From contig NZ_JACHGE010000004.1 in NCBI RefSeq assembly GCF_014202225.1, positions 62,001 through 126,000 of the forward strand: a stretch of 64,000 bases of DNA, written 5' to 3'. Below, piece after piece: positions 17,675-26,484 of this stretch (positions within the stretch are counted from its first letter, which is position 1; each line of letters begins with the position of its first letter). The position numbers and the translations under genes were made by a program. The notes under the pieces were generated by a model. It worked only from the letters and a program-made list of their open reading frames with translations. It was not told the origin of the DNA and did no database searches. Source of the DNA: Algibacter amylolyticus (GTDB lineage Bacteria > Bacteroidota > Bacteroidia > Flavobacteriales > Flavobacteriaceae).

Positions 17675-17886
17675 TACTTTTTATTATGAGTTTTACTGTA
17701 TTGCTTTAATATTTGTTTTAAACCTTCTAGATAATCTTCCATAATAGTTATGGTCATATCCGGATGACTATTATTAGGAATAGTAACTGGGTTTTCATCT
17801 AGCGTAGCATATAGCTCGGGGTAATTTACTTCTATGCTTGTCGTTAACGTTATTATTTGATTTTCTATGTCTTGAAGTGTTTTCAT
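17674..17886 (-). CDS. Small conserved-looking protein, first gene of the cbpA operon
   Basis: A 70-residue acidic protein that I do not recognise. It looks largely helical, without a signal peptide or membrane segment. It is real by context: its start codon lies 55 bp from a TGAT-N4-ATCA box with a well-placed -7 element (the same distance as for two other genes), and its stop overlaps the cbpA start. Translational coupling suggests it works with the chaperone pair or feeds the same stress response, but this is inference. Confidence 0.7.
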   Translation of the reverse strand: MKTLQDIENQIITLTTSIEVNYPELYATLDENPVTIPNNSHPDMTITIMEDYLEGLKQILKQYSKTHNKK

Positions 17887-17909
17887 ACCTTTTGCTTAAA
17901 ACTACACTA

Positions 17910-17952
17910 TAAAGTTAGTTGCAAAAGAGGGTATTAAAAATGATTAATATCA
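17910..17952 (-). promoter_or_regulatory. FNR-like regulated promoter of the 70-aa/cbpA/cbpM/mscS operon
   Basis: Box TGATATTAATCA (minus strand, 17952-17941), 23 bp, TAACTTTA (17917-17910) as -7 element. The geometry is the same as at five other promoters in the cluster. The box is embedded in a perfect 14-bp palindrome (ATGATTAATATCAT). Confidence 0.78.
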
Positions 17953-17968
17953 TGAATAAAAGGTGCGT

Positions 17969-18643
17969 TTACAGAAGTATTTTTCCATCTTCCATTTGAA
18001 TAATTCTATCTGTTTTATTTGCAAAATCTTCATCGTGTGTAACGATTAAAAGCGACAAACCTTGCTCATCACTCAACTGTTTAAAAATATTAAATACATT
18101 TTCAGCATTGTGGCTATCTAAGTTTCCCGTTGGCTCATCGCCCATAATTATAGACGGGTCGTTTATAAGTGCACGAGCAATAGCTACACGCTGTTTCTCA
18201 CCACCAGAAACTTGCGATGCTTTTTTAGATGCTAAATGCTCAATATTTAGAATTTTAAGTTTTTGAATGGCATTATGCTCAATTTCTTGAAGTGATTTTT
18301 CTGCCAATTTCTTAGCAGGAAGCATAACGTTTTCTAGCACCGAAAACTCCGAAAGCAAATAATGAAACTGAAACACAAAACCAATATGTTTGTTACGCAA
18401 ATGAGATAAATGCGTGCTATCTTGACCTGTAATAAGTTGGTTTTTAAGATATAGCTCACCTTCATAATCGGTATCCATAGTGGAAAGAATGTAAAGCAAA
18501 GTCGATTTCCCACAACCCGATTTCCCCATAACAGATGCAAATTCCCCTTTTTTTATTTGAAAACTGATATCCTTTAACACATGAAAATTCACAGGCTTTT
18601 TAAAGTATTTATTAATATGCTTAGCTTCTAAAATAACACTCAT
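17969..18643 (-). CDS. ABC transporter ATPase, LolD/MacB type
   Basis: A 224-residue ATP-binding subunit. Walker A is GKSGCGKST (40-48), the signature is VSGGEKQRVAIARAL, Walker B is IIMGDEPTGNLDS, and the switch His lies in LLIVTHDED. The LDSHNA stretch and short length fit the LolD/MacB/FtsE group that powers mechanotransmission-type exporters. It follows the FtsX-like permease by 1 bp, with an adaptor lipoprotein upstream, giving a complete tripartite set. The cargo is unknown; lipoprotein, peptide or drug export are all possible. Confidence 0.92.
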   Translation of the reverse strand: MSVILEAKHINKYFKKPVNFHVLKDISFQIKKGEFASVMGKSGCGKSTLLYILSTMDTDYEGELYLKNQLITGQDSTHLSHLRNKHIGFVFQFHYLLSEFSVLENVMLPAKKLAEKSLQEIEHNAIQKLKILNIEHLASKKASQVSGGEKQRVAIARALINDPSIIMGDEPTGNLDSHNAENVFNIFKQLSDEQGLSLLIVTHDEDFANKTDRIIQMEDGKILL

Positions 18644-18644
18644 A

Positions 18645-19907
18645 TTATTGGCCTCTTATAATTTTAACTGGATCTATTTTTTTGGCTTTTTTTGCTGGTA
18701 AATACCCCGCAAGAAACGTTGATACCATAGCAAACGAAAAGCCTATTATAAAGTACAACGGATCTTTATTTATAGGGTATGTTTCTACGGTTGGTAAAGC
18801 TTCTGTTTTAAAAGGAATTGTTTCGATTAAACTCGTTAACCCGAAACCAATTAGCAAACCTAAAACACCACCAACAAAACCAATTATCATAGCTTGACTC
18901 ATAAAAATAAGTTGTACATCTTTACCAGAAAACCCTGTAGCCTTAAGAATAGCGATGTCATTCATTTTTTCGTAAATAAGCATATTTAAAATATTGTATA
19001 TACCAAATCCTGCTACAATAAGAAGTGTTATAGACACAGCGTAGGTAATTAAGTTTCTAATTGTTGTTCCGGTTTCAAACTGTGCGTTAGCGGTTTTAAT
19101 ATCAATAGCTTTAAGGTTAAATTGTTGTTCTATTGTTTTTGCAAGTGGTATGGCTGTTTCTATATCATACAACTTCACATTAATATCTGTGATATAGTTA
19201 TTAGCTTCTCCTAAAATGCGCTGTACCGTTTTAATATTAGTAAAGCTCTGAATAGCATCTACATCGGCTACACCACTTTGATAAAACCCTACAATTTTTA
19301 ATGGAAAAATAGAACCGTTTATTGGGCTTACCTGAATACGGTCTCCTATTTTTAAAGCCATTTTTTTTGCAATACCAATACCCAACAAAATCCCATTATC
19401 TGTATTTTGTAATGCCATGGCAGAACCTTCTATAATATAATCGCTCATATTAAAATAATTAGCTTCTTCAATAGGATTGATACCTGTAAGATTCCCACTA
19501 ATCTCTATCGATCCTGCTATATAGAAAATTTGTGCTTTTACCTGTGGAAGTGCGCCTAATACTTTATCATTATGTTCTAAATAATTTATAATTGGTAAAG
19601 CATTATGTATTTTTTTCTGACTTAATTTTGGTTTAATGGAATGAATAACGTTAAAACTATTACTAAGATTATCGTATAATGAAACCGGTTGCTTTTTTGA
19701 AGGTTCAATTTCATTGTAAACGTGAATGTGTGGTGTTTGATTTAGCATTAAATCATCCAACATGGTGTTTAAACCTGTCATAAAACACACTAAAGTAATG
19801 TAAGACCCAATACCAAATGTAACACCTAATGCAGCAATGGATGTTTGCTTTATTTTAGTAAGCAAATGTGTTTTAGCAATACTTAATATGATGCTCCAAT
19901 TAGTCAT
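18645..19907 (-). CDS. ABC transporter permease, FtsX/MacB-like
   Basis: A 420-residue inner-membrane permease with one N-terminal helix (residues ~22-48), a large periplasmic MacB_PCD-like domain, and three C-terminal helices (~290-315, 335-365 and 385-410). The stretch NMLIYEKMNDIAILKATGFSG is typical of the FtsX/MacB/LolE family. Its start overlaps the adaptor gene by 4 bp and the ATPase follows after 1 bp, so the three are co-translated. In this family ATP hydrolysis drives movement of the periplasmic domain instead of moving cargo across the inner membrane. Confidence 0.9.
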   Translation of the reverse strand: MTNWSIILSIAKTHLLTKIKQTSIAALGVTFGIGSYITLVCFMTGLNTMLDDLMLNQTPHIHVYNEIEPSKKQPVSLYDNLSNSFNVIHSIKPKLSQKKIHNALPIINYLEHNDKVLGALPQVKAQIFYIAGSIEISGNLTGINPIEEANYFNMSDYIIEGSAMALQNTDNGILLGIGIAKKMALKIGDRIQVSPINGSIFPLKIVGFYQSGVADVDAIQSFTNIKTVQRILGEANNYITDINVKLYDIETAIPLAKTIEQQFNLKAIDIKTANAQFETGTTIRNLITYAVSITLLIVAGFGIYNILNMLIYEKMNDIAILKATGFSGKDVQLIFMSQAMIIGFVGGVLGLLIGFGLTSLIETIPFKTEALPTVETYPINKDPLYFIIGFSFAMVSTFLAGYLPAKKAKKIDPVKIIRGQ

Positions 19908-20986
19908 TTGTCTGGCTTATAAATATATGTATCTTTAGTTATTCCAGAAAGCACTTCAATGGCATCTAAATTTTGCACACCAATATTTACAGACACAATA
20001 CCGTCGTCTGTTTTTACCTTATTATCGTGTATTAAATAAGCTTTAGGAATGGTTATTACATTTTCCTTTTTGGTTATGATAATATTAGCCTCACCAGAAA
20101 GTCCTGGATACAATATTTTTGGTGGATTTATAAAAACAGCTTCAACGGTGAAAGTTTGGTTTCGTTCGTCCTTTTTGGGATAAATTTTAGAAATCTGAGC
20201 TTCAAAAACAGTATCTGCATACGCCTCTAAAACTAACAACACCTGTTGCTTGTTATCAATTCTAACAATATCTACCTCATCTACCAGCAAATTAATAATA
20301 AAACGATTTGTGCTGCCTAAAACTGCTAAAGGCTCCATGCTTGATACAATCTCCCCTGGTTCGTTTAGTAGTGCATAAACTTTCCCATTCATTTTACTAG
20401 TAACCATAAAATCACTTGTTGCTATGGAAGCCGTATTAAAATTATTTTCCGCTAGTTTTACTGCGGTTTGCAACTCATATTTGGTTCTATTATAATTGTT
20501 TTTTAAAAGTTTTAATTGGTTTACAGCTAAGTCGTAAGTAAGCTTTTTACTTTCATATTGCAATTTGGAACCTATACGTTGTTCCCAAAGATTTTTTTGT
20601 CTGAAATAATTAATCGAATCGTTTTTAAGTTTAAGGATAGCCGCATCAATTTCATCTCTAATACCACTTAAAACAGCTGCACTTCCATTATAATTTTCTT
20701 TAGCGAGATTTAAAGCAAATTTGGCATTTTCACTATTCAATTTTGGTGCACTATTAATAATTTGGAACAAGGGTTTTCCTTTAGCTACTAAGTCGCCTTC
20801 TTTAACAAGAACGTCGTCTAAAATTCCTGAAACAGCGGCATAAACTTTATAAAGGCTATCGGGCTGAACCGTTGCCGATGCATAAACAGACTCCGTTAAA
20901 GATTGTTCTACAGGTAAAATTTTATCCTGTTTATTTGAGCAAGACACGGTAAGCAATAGTATACCGATACAAAAACATACTTTCAT
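19904..20986 (-). CDS. Periplasmic adaptor (HlyD/MacA-like) lipoprotein
   Basis: A 360-residue membrane-fusion protein with a lipoprotein signal (MKVCFCIGILLLTVSC). The lipoyl-like halves are visible as YAAVSGILDDVLVKEGDLVAKGKPLF and, after a helical hairpin of about 120 residues, VTSKMNGKVYALLNEPGEIV. A beta-barrel part and a short C-terminal domain follow. It joins the permease/ATPase pair to an outer-membrane channel that is not encoded beside it; the TolC gene at 48.7 kb belongs to a separate RND set. It is first in its operon. No TGAT-N4-ATCA box is found upstream. Confidence 0.87.
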   Translation of the reverse strand: MKVCFCIGILLLTVSCSNKQDKILPVEQSLTESVYASATVQPDSLYKVYAAVSGILDDVLVKEGDLVAKGKPLFQIINSAPKLNSENAKFALNLAKENYNGSAAVLSGIRDEIDAAILKLKNDSINYFRQKNLWEQRIGSKLQYESKKLTYDLAVNQLKLLKNNYNRTKYELQTAVKLAENNFNTASIATSDFMVTSKMNGKVYALLNEPGEIVSSMEPLAVLGSTNRFIINLLVDEVDIVRIDNKQQVLLVLEAYADTVFEAQISKIYPKKDERNQTFTVEAVFINPPKILYPGLSGEANIIITKKENVITIPKAYLIHDNKVKTDDGIVSVNIGVQNLDAIEVLSGITKDTYIYKPDK

Positions 20987-21120
20987 GACTAATAAGACCG
21001 TTTAAATTTTAACTGATATATTTTGATAGCTACAATTAATGCTCTAGGACATGTACCTGAACAAACCCCTAATTCCCAAAATTAAAATGCGCTATATGGC
21101 TTCGAGATTATTTGTACGCT

Positions 21121-21417
21121 TTAATTTGAATTGATAACTGCTATAATATCATTTTTTTGAAGTACTCCAGATTGCCTCCAAACCTGATTTCCATTTTTAA
21201 AAAGCAACATTGTTGGCACACCACGTACTTGGTACTTTGCTGCTAGCAATTCATTTTTATCAACATTAATTTTTACAATCTTTACAGTATCTCCAAGCTC
21301 TTTTTTAACATCCTTTAATATTGGAGATAGCGTTTTACAAGGGCCACACCAATCTGCAAAAAAGTCTACTAAAACACATGGTTCTGAATTTATAATATTG
21401 TTAAAACTACTTTTCAT
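21121..21417 (-). CDS. Thioredoxin
   Basis: A 98-residue single-domain thioredoxin. The redox site WCGPC is at 23-27, preceded by VDFFADW, and the cis-proline loop RGVPTMLLF is in place. There is no signal peptide, so it acts in the cytoplasm, reducing disulfides in client proteins. It stands alone between the TerB-like gene and the ABC set on the same strand, with 82 bp to the former. As a second, stress-linked thioredoxin it fits the cluster, but no shared promoter box is present in front of it. Confidence 0.93.
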   Translation of the reverse strand: MKSSFNNIINSEPCVLVDFFADWCGPCKTLSPILKDVKKELGDTVKIVKINVDKNELLAAKYQVRGVPTMLLFKNGNQVWRQSGVLQKNDIIAVINSN

Positions 21418-21499
21418 TTTCTAATATATTTATCCCATTTTTAAGTTTAAAAATCGTCAATCACACTGCAGTTTCAAAGGCTGAAACACGAGAATAACT

Positions 21500-21910
21500 T
21501 TAGGGTATTTTTAACTCTATATCTAATGTTGCTAACAAAGTAAGTTCAGACTTATTAATACCCGCAAAAGCATAAGCAATTGCCGAAGCCGTTTTTAATA
21601 TTAGGCCTTTAATCTCTTTAGTAAATAAGTGACTTTGGCTTTTTTTGTAATTAATAAAATCGTCAAAACAAGCCTTCGTGTTAAGCGATTTAGCTTCATT
21701 AAGCCAATCGAAAACAATTTCAATTTGGTAAGCGGCATCTGTACCAAAAGCATCTTCAGTAGCATCTATCTCTAACCATTGCTTTTTTACTAATAGTTTT
21801 AGTTTCTCAAATTCTTTCGCACTTACTTTACCATCTATAGCTGCAATAGCATAAAACAACTTACCCAGGTTTTGATAAAATTGTAGTGTCATTTTCTTTT
21901 TAACTACCAT
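21500..21910 (-). CDS. TerB-like helical protein
   Basis: A 136-residue helical protein. The N-terminal region LGKLFYAIAAIDGKVSAKEFEKLKLLV resembles the TerB/tellurite-resistance fold, where an acidic D-G-x-V-x-x-x-E loop lies between helices. A second such region (ATLDIELKIP) closes the protein. The role is unknown; TerB domains occur in metal- and stress-response proteins. I keep the start at 21910 because it is 55 bp from the regulatory box, exactly as for two other genes; a start at the second Met would shorten it by six residues. Confidence 0.65.
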   Translation of the reverse strand: MVVKKKMTLQFYQNLGKLFYAIAAIDGKVSAKEFEKLKLLVKKQWLEIDATEDAFGTDAAYQIEIVFDWLNEAKSLNTKACFDDFINYKKSQSHLFTKEIKGLILKTASAIAYAFAGINKSELTLLATLDIELKIP

Positions 21911-21933
21911 ATGTTAAGGGCTTTAAACTAAAC

Positions 21934-21976
21934 CAAATTTAGAGGTAATATTAGTTTTAAAGAATGATATAAATCA
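21934..21976 (-). promoter_or_regulatory. FNR-like regulated promoter of the TerB-like gene
   Basis: Box TGATTTATATCA (minus strand, 21976-21965), 23 bp, TAAATTTG (21941-21934), a perfect match to TAnnTTTG. The box lies between divergent genes; on the plus strand no -7 element occurs at the matching distance, so it activates the TerB-like gene and at most represses or modulates the kinase gene. Confidence 0.82.
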
Positions 21977-22018
21977 GTTATCTTTAATCACTTTACCAAT
22001 TAAACCATTAAAACTTAT

Positions 22019-23524
22019 ATGTTTCAGCAAGATAAAGATATAACTAAGGTGCTTTTAGATGCTGTTTCCGAAGGCGTTATAGTAGTTGATGAACACCAAA
22101 ACATTGTTGAAACTAACGATTCTGCCAACAAAATGTTTGGTTATGCTAAGGGCGAACTCATAAAACAACCACTAAATATTTTAATTCCTCAAAATTATCA
22201 TGCTGGCCATGGTGCTCATTTTAATGGTTTTATGAAAGATAAAGCTCGCCGACAAATGGGACATGGTCGCGATCTTTATGGCGCACGTAAAGATGGTAGT
22301 GTTTTTCCTGTGGAAGCAGGACTTAATCCGTTTACTGTTTACGGAAAAGGGTATGTTATGGCTCTAGTAATAGACATTAGCGAGCGTAAATACATGGAAC
22401 AAGAACGCAACCATTTGGCTAGTATTTTTCAAGAATCACTTAATGAAATATATGTATTTGCTAACGATGATTTAAAATTTATAAACGTTAACTATGGTGC
22501 GCAAAAAAACATAGGTTACAGTTTAGAAGAGCTTAAAACCATGACTCCTGTTGACATAAAACCAAACTTTACAGAATCACAATTCAGACAAAAATTAGAA
22601 TTACTTAATGATACCAAAGAAGAAAAGATTGAGTTCGAAACTGTACATCAACGAAAATCTGGTAGCACTTACCCTGTAAATGTACATGTACAACGTTCTA
22701 AACTAGGTGACAAAGATGTTTTTTTAGCCATTATTTTAGATATAACGGAACAAAAAAATTATACTGAAAATTTGGAGAAAACGGTTGCTGTGCGTACCGC
22801 AGAACTAAAAACAGCTTTAGCTACCGAAAAGGAATTAAACGAGTTAAAAACAAAGTTTTTATCTATGGTTTCGCATGAATTTAAAACACCTTTAAGCGGT
22901 ATTTTAACGTCAACCAAGTTATTAAATAAATACAAATTAACCGAACAGCAAGATAAACGAGAAAAACATATTAATACCATTACAGAAAAAGTACAATACC
23001 TTAATACTATATTAAATGATTTCCTTTCGATAGAAAAACTAGAGAAAGGTAAAATCAATTATAAATTTGCCACTTTTAAGTTAAGTAAAGTTCTTAACGA
23101 GGTTATCTATAATGCCAATATGCTATTAAAAGCTGGACAAAAAATTAACTACCCAGAGAATATAGATGATATTTCGTTATACCAAGATGAAAAAATATTA
23201 GAACTAACTTTATCCAACTTAATCTATAATGCTATAAAGTACTCTTCTGAAAACACGATTATTGACATAAAGATTTCTCAAAATAAAACAACTACCGTTT
23301 TTATAGTAAAAGATAATGGTATTGGTATTCCGGAGAAGGATCAAAAAAACATATTTAATCGCTATTTTAGAGCTGAAAATGCATTACTAATACAAGGTAC
23401 AGGTATTGGATTGAATATTGTAAAAGACCATTTAGAAAGCTTAAATGGCAGTATAACATTTAAAAGCAAAGAGCACGAAGGTTCAACATTTACTATAGAA
23501 CTACCCAATAAAGCACAACAATGA
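22019..23524 (+). CDS. PAS-domain sensor histidine kinase
   Basis: A 501-residue soluble sensor kinase: PAS 1 (about 10-122), PAS 2 (about 130-248), a short coiled linker, HisKA with the phosphorylated H286 (SMVSHEFKTPLSG), and a HATPase domain with NLIYNAIKYS, DNGIGIP and GTGIGLNIV boxes. No membrane segment is present, so the signal is cytoplasmic. PAS 1 has YHAGHGAHF (60-68) and GHGRDLYG (81-88), which align with the heme His and the O2-contacting Arg region of FixL. Related non-heme PAS domains share these residues, so oxygen or redox sensing is only a hypothesis. It overlaps the regulator gene by 4 bp and is certainly its partner. Confidence 0.92.
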   Translation: MFQQDKDITKVLLDAVSEGVIVVDEHQNIVETNDSANKMFGYAKGELIKQPLNILIPQNYHAGHGAHFNGFMKDKARRQMGHGRDLYGARKDGSVFPVEAGLNPFTVYGKGYVMALVIDISERKYMEQERNHLASIFQESLNEIYVFANDDLKFINVNYGAQKNIGYSLEELKTMTPVDIKPNFTESQFRQKLELLNDTKEEKIEFETVHQRKSGSTYPVNVHVQRSKLGDKDVFLAIILDITEQKNYTENLEKTVAVRTAELKTALATEKELNELKTKFLSMVSHEFKTPLSGILTSTKLLNKYKLTEQQDKREKHINTITEKVQYLNTILNDFLSIEKLEKGKINYKFATFKLSKVLNEVIYNANMLLKAGQKINYPENIDDISLYQDEKILELTLSNLIYNAIKYSSENTIIDIKISQNKTTTVFIVKDNGIGIPEKDQKNIFNRYFRAENALLIQGTGIGLNIVKDHLESLNGSITFKSKEHEGSTFTIELPNKAQQ

Positions 23525-24573
23525 AAACAGTATTATTAATAGAGGACGACACCGTATTAAGAGAAAACACAGCCGAGTTATTAGAGCTTTCGGACTACGA
23601 AGTTATTACAGCTGCCAACGGGCAAATTGGTCTTGAAGTTGCAAAAGATAAAAATCCAGATATTATAATCTGTGATATCATGATGCCTATTTTAGATGGA
23701 TATGGTGTATTAGAAGGCCTATCAAAAGATAATAGCACCAAATTTATACCGTTTATATTTTTATCTGCCAAAACAGAAAGACAAGATGTTAGAAAAGGCA
23801 TGAATATGGGAGCAGACGACTATATTACAAAACCCTTTAATGAAGATGAAATTTTAAGCGCTATTGAAAGTAGAATAGCAAAAGCTGCTATTTTAAAGGA
23901 AGAACGCGAATTAGCTTTAAATGATTCAACTATTCCAGAAGAACAATTAAGAACAATTAACGACCTAAAAAATTTCTTCGACGATAATGGCACCATTTTT
24001 AACTACAGTAAAGGCGACATTATTTACAAAGAAGGTAATAACTCTAATTATGTCTATTTAATTTTAAAAGGTGTTGTAAAGTGTTATAAATTTGATGAAA
24101 AAGGAAAAGAACTTACCACAGCCCTTCATAAAGAAGATGATCTCTTTGGCTATACATCATTCACTCAAAATATACCTTACCGAGAAACAGCAACAGCTTT
24201 AGGAGAGTTAAAAATGGTTGGTGTTGCTAAAAACGAACTAAAAGATATACTAGACCAAAACCACAAGGTAGCCCTAGAAGTTATTCAATTACTAACCGAT
24301 GACATTACAGGAGTTAAAGACCAATTATTGCAAATGGCTTACAGTTCTGTACAAAGAAAAACAGCATCAACAATTATAAGATTTGCCGAAAAAATAAATT
24401 CGAAACCTGAAGATCCTATTAAAATTTCTCGTAATGATTTGGCAAGTGTAGCTGGAATTGCGACAGAAACATTAATAAGAACCTTGTCCGATTTTAAAAA
24501 GAAAGGCCTCATAGAAATGGAAGGCAGAAATATTAAAGTTATTAATCTTCAAGAATTACAGGATATCTACTAG
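23521..24573 (+). CDS. Response regulator: receiver domain fused to a Crp/Fnr module
   Basis: A 350-residue hybrid. The receiver (1-120) has E8/D9/D10, phospho-acceptor D52 (ICDIMMP), LSAKT and K104 (ITKPF). A cyclic-nucleotide-binding-type beta roll (about 150-260) follows, then a Crp-type winged helix (about 290-345). The recognition helix reads GIATETLIRTL; in FNR it is VETISR, and the Glu and Arg contacting TTGAT half sites are kept. It lacks the four FNR iron-sulfur cysteines, so phosphorylation by the upstream kinase is the likely input. The layout joins FixJ-like and FixK-like roles. I infer that it binds the six TGAT-N4-ATCA boxes in this cluster, including one 25 bp past its own stop. 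Confidence 0.92.
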   Translation: MKTVLLIEDDTVLRENTAELLELSDYEVITAANGQIGLEVAKDKNPDIIICDIMMPILDGYGVLEGLSKDNSTKFIPFIFLSAKTERQDVRKGMNMGADDYITKPFNEDEILSAIESRIAKAAILKEERELALNDSTIPEEQLRTINDLKNFFDDNGTIFNYSKGDIIYKEGNNSNYVYLILKGVVKCYKFDEKGKELTTALHKEDDLFGYTSFTQNIPYRETATALGELKMVGVAKNELKDILDQNHKVALEVIQLLTDDITGVKDQLLQMAYSSVQRKTASTIIRFAEKINSKPEDPIKISRNDLASVAGIATETLIRTLSDFKKKGLIEMEGRNIKVINLQELQDIY

Positions 24574-24597
24574 CCTAATACACAAGTATTTCTAATA

Positions 24598-24640
24598 TGA
24601 TGGATATCATATTTTAATAGGCTTCATCATTTTAGATTTG
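24598..24640 (+). promoter_or_regulatory. FNR-like regulated promoter of the first usp gene
   Basis: Box TGATGGATATCA (24598-24609), 23 bp, TAGATTTG (24633-24640), a perfect -7 match. The start codon is 54 bp past the box. Confidence 0.83.
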
Positions 24641-24662
24641 TATTTACTAAGAAATTTAAAAG

Positions 24663-25502
24663 ATGAATGTTTTATTACCTACGGACTTCTCAGAAAACTC
24701 ATGGAATGCTATTTCGTATGCCATTGCTTTTTTTGAAAATACGGAATGTAATTTTTACCTACTTCATGTTAACAGAATTGAAGGTATGGTTGCTAGTGCA
24801 GAAAATTATATTACAACAGAAGACGTTATTGAAGAAATTTACACCAAGCCTTCTCGCACTAAATTAAGACAGCAATTAAAACAAGTTAGAGAGAACCATA
24901 AAGTAAGCAAAAACCACCGTTTTTATACACTTACCGAAAATTATTTCTTTTTAGAAGCCATAAGAAAACATGTTGAAGAAAAGAAAATAGACATGATTGT
25001 TATGGGCACCAAAGGTGCATCTGGCCTTAGCAAATTCATTGTTGGCAGTAACACTGGCGATGTTATTACCAAAGTGAAATGTACCACCTTAGTAGTACCA
25101 GAATGTGCAAAATATAATAAGCTACAAGAGGTTGCATTTACATCAGATTTTAACCTCACTTACGATCTTAATATACTACAACCATTAACAAATGTATTAA
25201 AAGATACAAAAGGCAATTTACGAGTTATTCATATTCAAAATAAAGACACTACATTAAATCCCGAACAACTTAATAATAAGGAATTACTAAATGATTATTT
25301 TGAAGAGTTTAATCCAAGTTTCCATTTTCTTACCAATAAAAATGTTGAAGATGCTATTGAATGCTTTGTAGAAAGCAGGTCTGTAGACATGATAGCAATG
25401 GTTGCCAAAAACCTAAATTATTTTCAAAATATATTATTTCATTCTAAAGTTGAAAAAATAACATACCATACAGATATTCCTTTTTTAGTATTACACGAAT
25501 AG
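24663..25502 (+). CDS. Tandem-domain universal stress protein
   Basis: A 279-residue protein made of two Usp domains. The first begins NVLLPTDFSENSWNAI and carries the ATP-binding pattern VMGTKGASGLSKFIVGSNTG. The second (from about 155, EVAFTSDFN) lacks the glycine motif and looks degenerate. Usp proteins bind ATP or stay nucleotide-free and raise survival under starvation, low oxygen or other stress; the direct action is unknown. It lies directly after the REC-Crp gene and has its own TGAT-N4-ATCA promoter, so it is a likely target of that regulator. Confidence 0.9.
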   Translation: MNVLLPTDFSENSWNAISYAIAFFENTECNFYLLHVNRIEGMVASAENYITTEDVIEEIYTKPSRTKLRQQLKQVRENHKVSKNHRFYTLTENYFFLEAIRKHVEEKKIDMIVMGTKGASGLSKFIVGSNTGDVITKVKCTTLVVPECAKYNKLQEVAFTSDFNLTYDLNILQPLTNVLKDTKGNLRVIHIQNKDTTLNPEQLNNKELLNDYFEEFNPSFHFLTNKNVEDAIECFVESRSVDMIAMVAKNLNYFQNILFHSKVEKITYHTDIPFLVLHE

Positions 25503-25567
25503 GGTATTTATGTTAACTTAAACAAGCCCCTAACTCATTTTAAAACAACACCTTAAAACAACAGCGC

Positions 25568-25610
25568 TGATATATATCATAGTTTTTAGTTTTTTTTAAA
25601 CATACTTTCA
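25568..25610 (+). promoter_or_regulatory. FNR-like regulated promoter of the second usp gene
   Basis: Box TGATATATATCA (25568-25579), a perfect palindrome, 23 bp, TACTTTCA (25603-25610), a weaker -7 element (six of eight). The start codon is 57 bp past the box. Confidence 0.7.
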
Positions 25611-25635
25611 TAACAGAAATCTAAAAACAATTATT

Positions 25636-26484
25636 ATGCTATCTATTTTAATTCCTACGGATTTTTCAGAAAACTCTAAGAACGCCATTAACTATGCGCT
25701 AGAATTTTTTAAATATCAAAAAACAGAATTCTATTTCATGCATGCGTATCAAAATGAATTTTACGATCATGAGGAATTAGCCTCTCGAGACGTTTTTAAT
25801 GATATTTTAACTCGTGTTAGAAATGAGTCGCAATCTAATTTAGAACAACTTATTACAGAGGTAAAAAAAACAGCGCCTAATCCTAGATTTACCTATCACT
25901 GCATTTCGGCTTATAACACTTTAATAGAAGAAGCTAATCTTATTGCAAATGCAAAAAATATAGATTTGATTGTTATGGGCACTAAAGGTATATCAGACGA
26001 AAGGCATATTGTATTTGGCAGCCAAACATTTCAAGTTTTAAAATATGTGCCATGTCCTGTTTTGGCTATTCCTTCCAATTACACCAATACTCGACCTAAA
26101 CGAATTTTATTCCCTACTAATTTTTTAATGCCTTATAAGCGTCGCGAGCTAAAACTACTTTCCATTTTAGCCAAACCTAACAGAAGCTGCATCGATGTTT
26201 TATATGTTTCTAAAATTAACAAACTTTCCATAAGACAAGAAGATAACAAAGCATTTATAAAAGATGCCTTGAGTGAAAACGAAGTAAAATTTCATCATGA
26301 AGACAGCATAAAAATAGCCGACACTATCAAGACTTTTATAGAAGAGAAAGATTTCGATATGATTACCATGGTTAATACACAGCATTCGTTTTTAGAAGAT
26401 ATGTTATTCCCTTCTAATATCGATAAGGTGAGTCTTGGGTTAACTATACCCTTATTAGCTATGCAAAACACAGCACGTGTTTAA
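25636..26484 (+). CDS. Tandem-domain universal stress protein (second copy)
   Basis: A 282-residue paralogue of the preceding gene: first Usp domain from SILIPTDFSENSKNAINYAL with VMGTKGISDERHIVFGSQT as nucleotide loop, second domain from RILFPTNFLMPYKRRELKLL without a clear loop. The two genes are divergent enough to be an old duplication and each has its own regulated promoter. Expression under the same stress signal is implied by the matching promoter geometry. The action on clients is unknown. Confidence 0.9.
   Translation: MLSILIPTDFSENSKNAINYALEFFKYQKTEFYFMHAYQNEFYDHEELASRDVFNDILTRVRNESQSNLEQLITEVKKTAPNPRFTYHCISAYNTLIEEANLIANAKNIDLIVMGTKGISDERHIVFGSQTFQVLKYVPCPVLAIPSNYTNTRPKRILFPTNFLMPYKRRELKLLSILAKPNRSCIDVLYVSKINKLSIRQEDNKAFIKDALSENEVKFHHEDSIKIADTIKTFIEEKDFDMITMVNTQHSFLEDMLFPSNIDKVSLGLTIPLLAMQNTARV

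Noticed and set aside
21011-21034. FNR-like box before the ABC adaptor gene (TGATATATTTTGAT)
   Set aside because: It is not an inverted pair with a 4-bp gap and is not at the right distance from the start codon.
21965-22019. Use of the TGAT-N4-ATCA box as activator site for the kinase gene on the plus strand
   Set aside because: No TAnnTTTG-like element lies 23 bp downstream in that direction, unlike in the other cases.
22019-22320. Firm assignment of PAS 1 as a heme oxygen sensor
   Set aside because: The His and Arg also occur in many related non-heme PAS domains, so it is kept only as a hypothesis.
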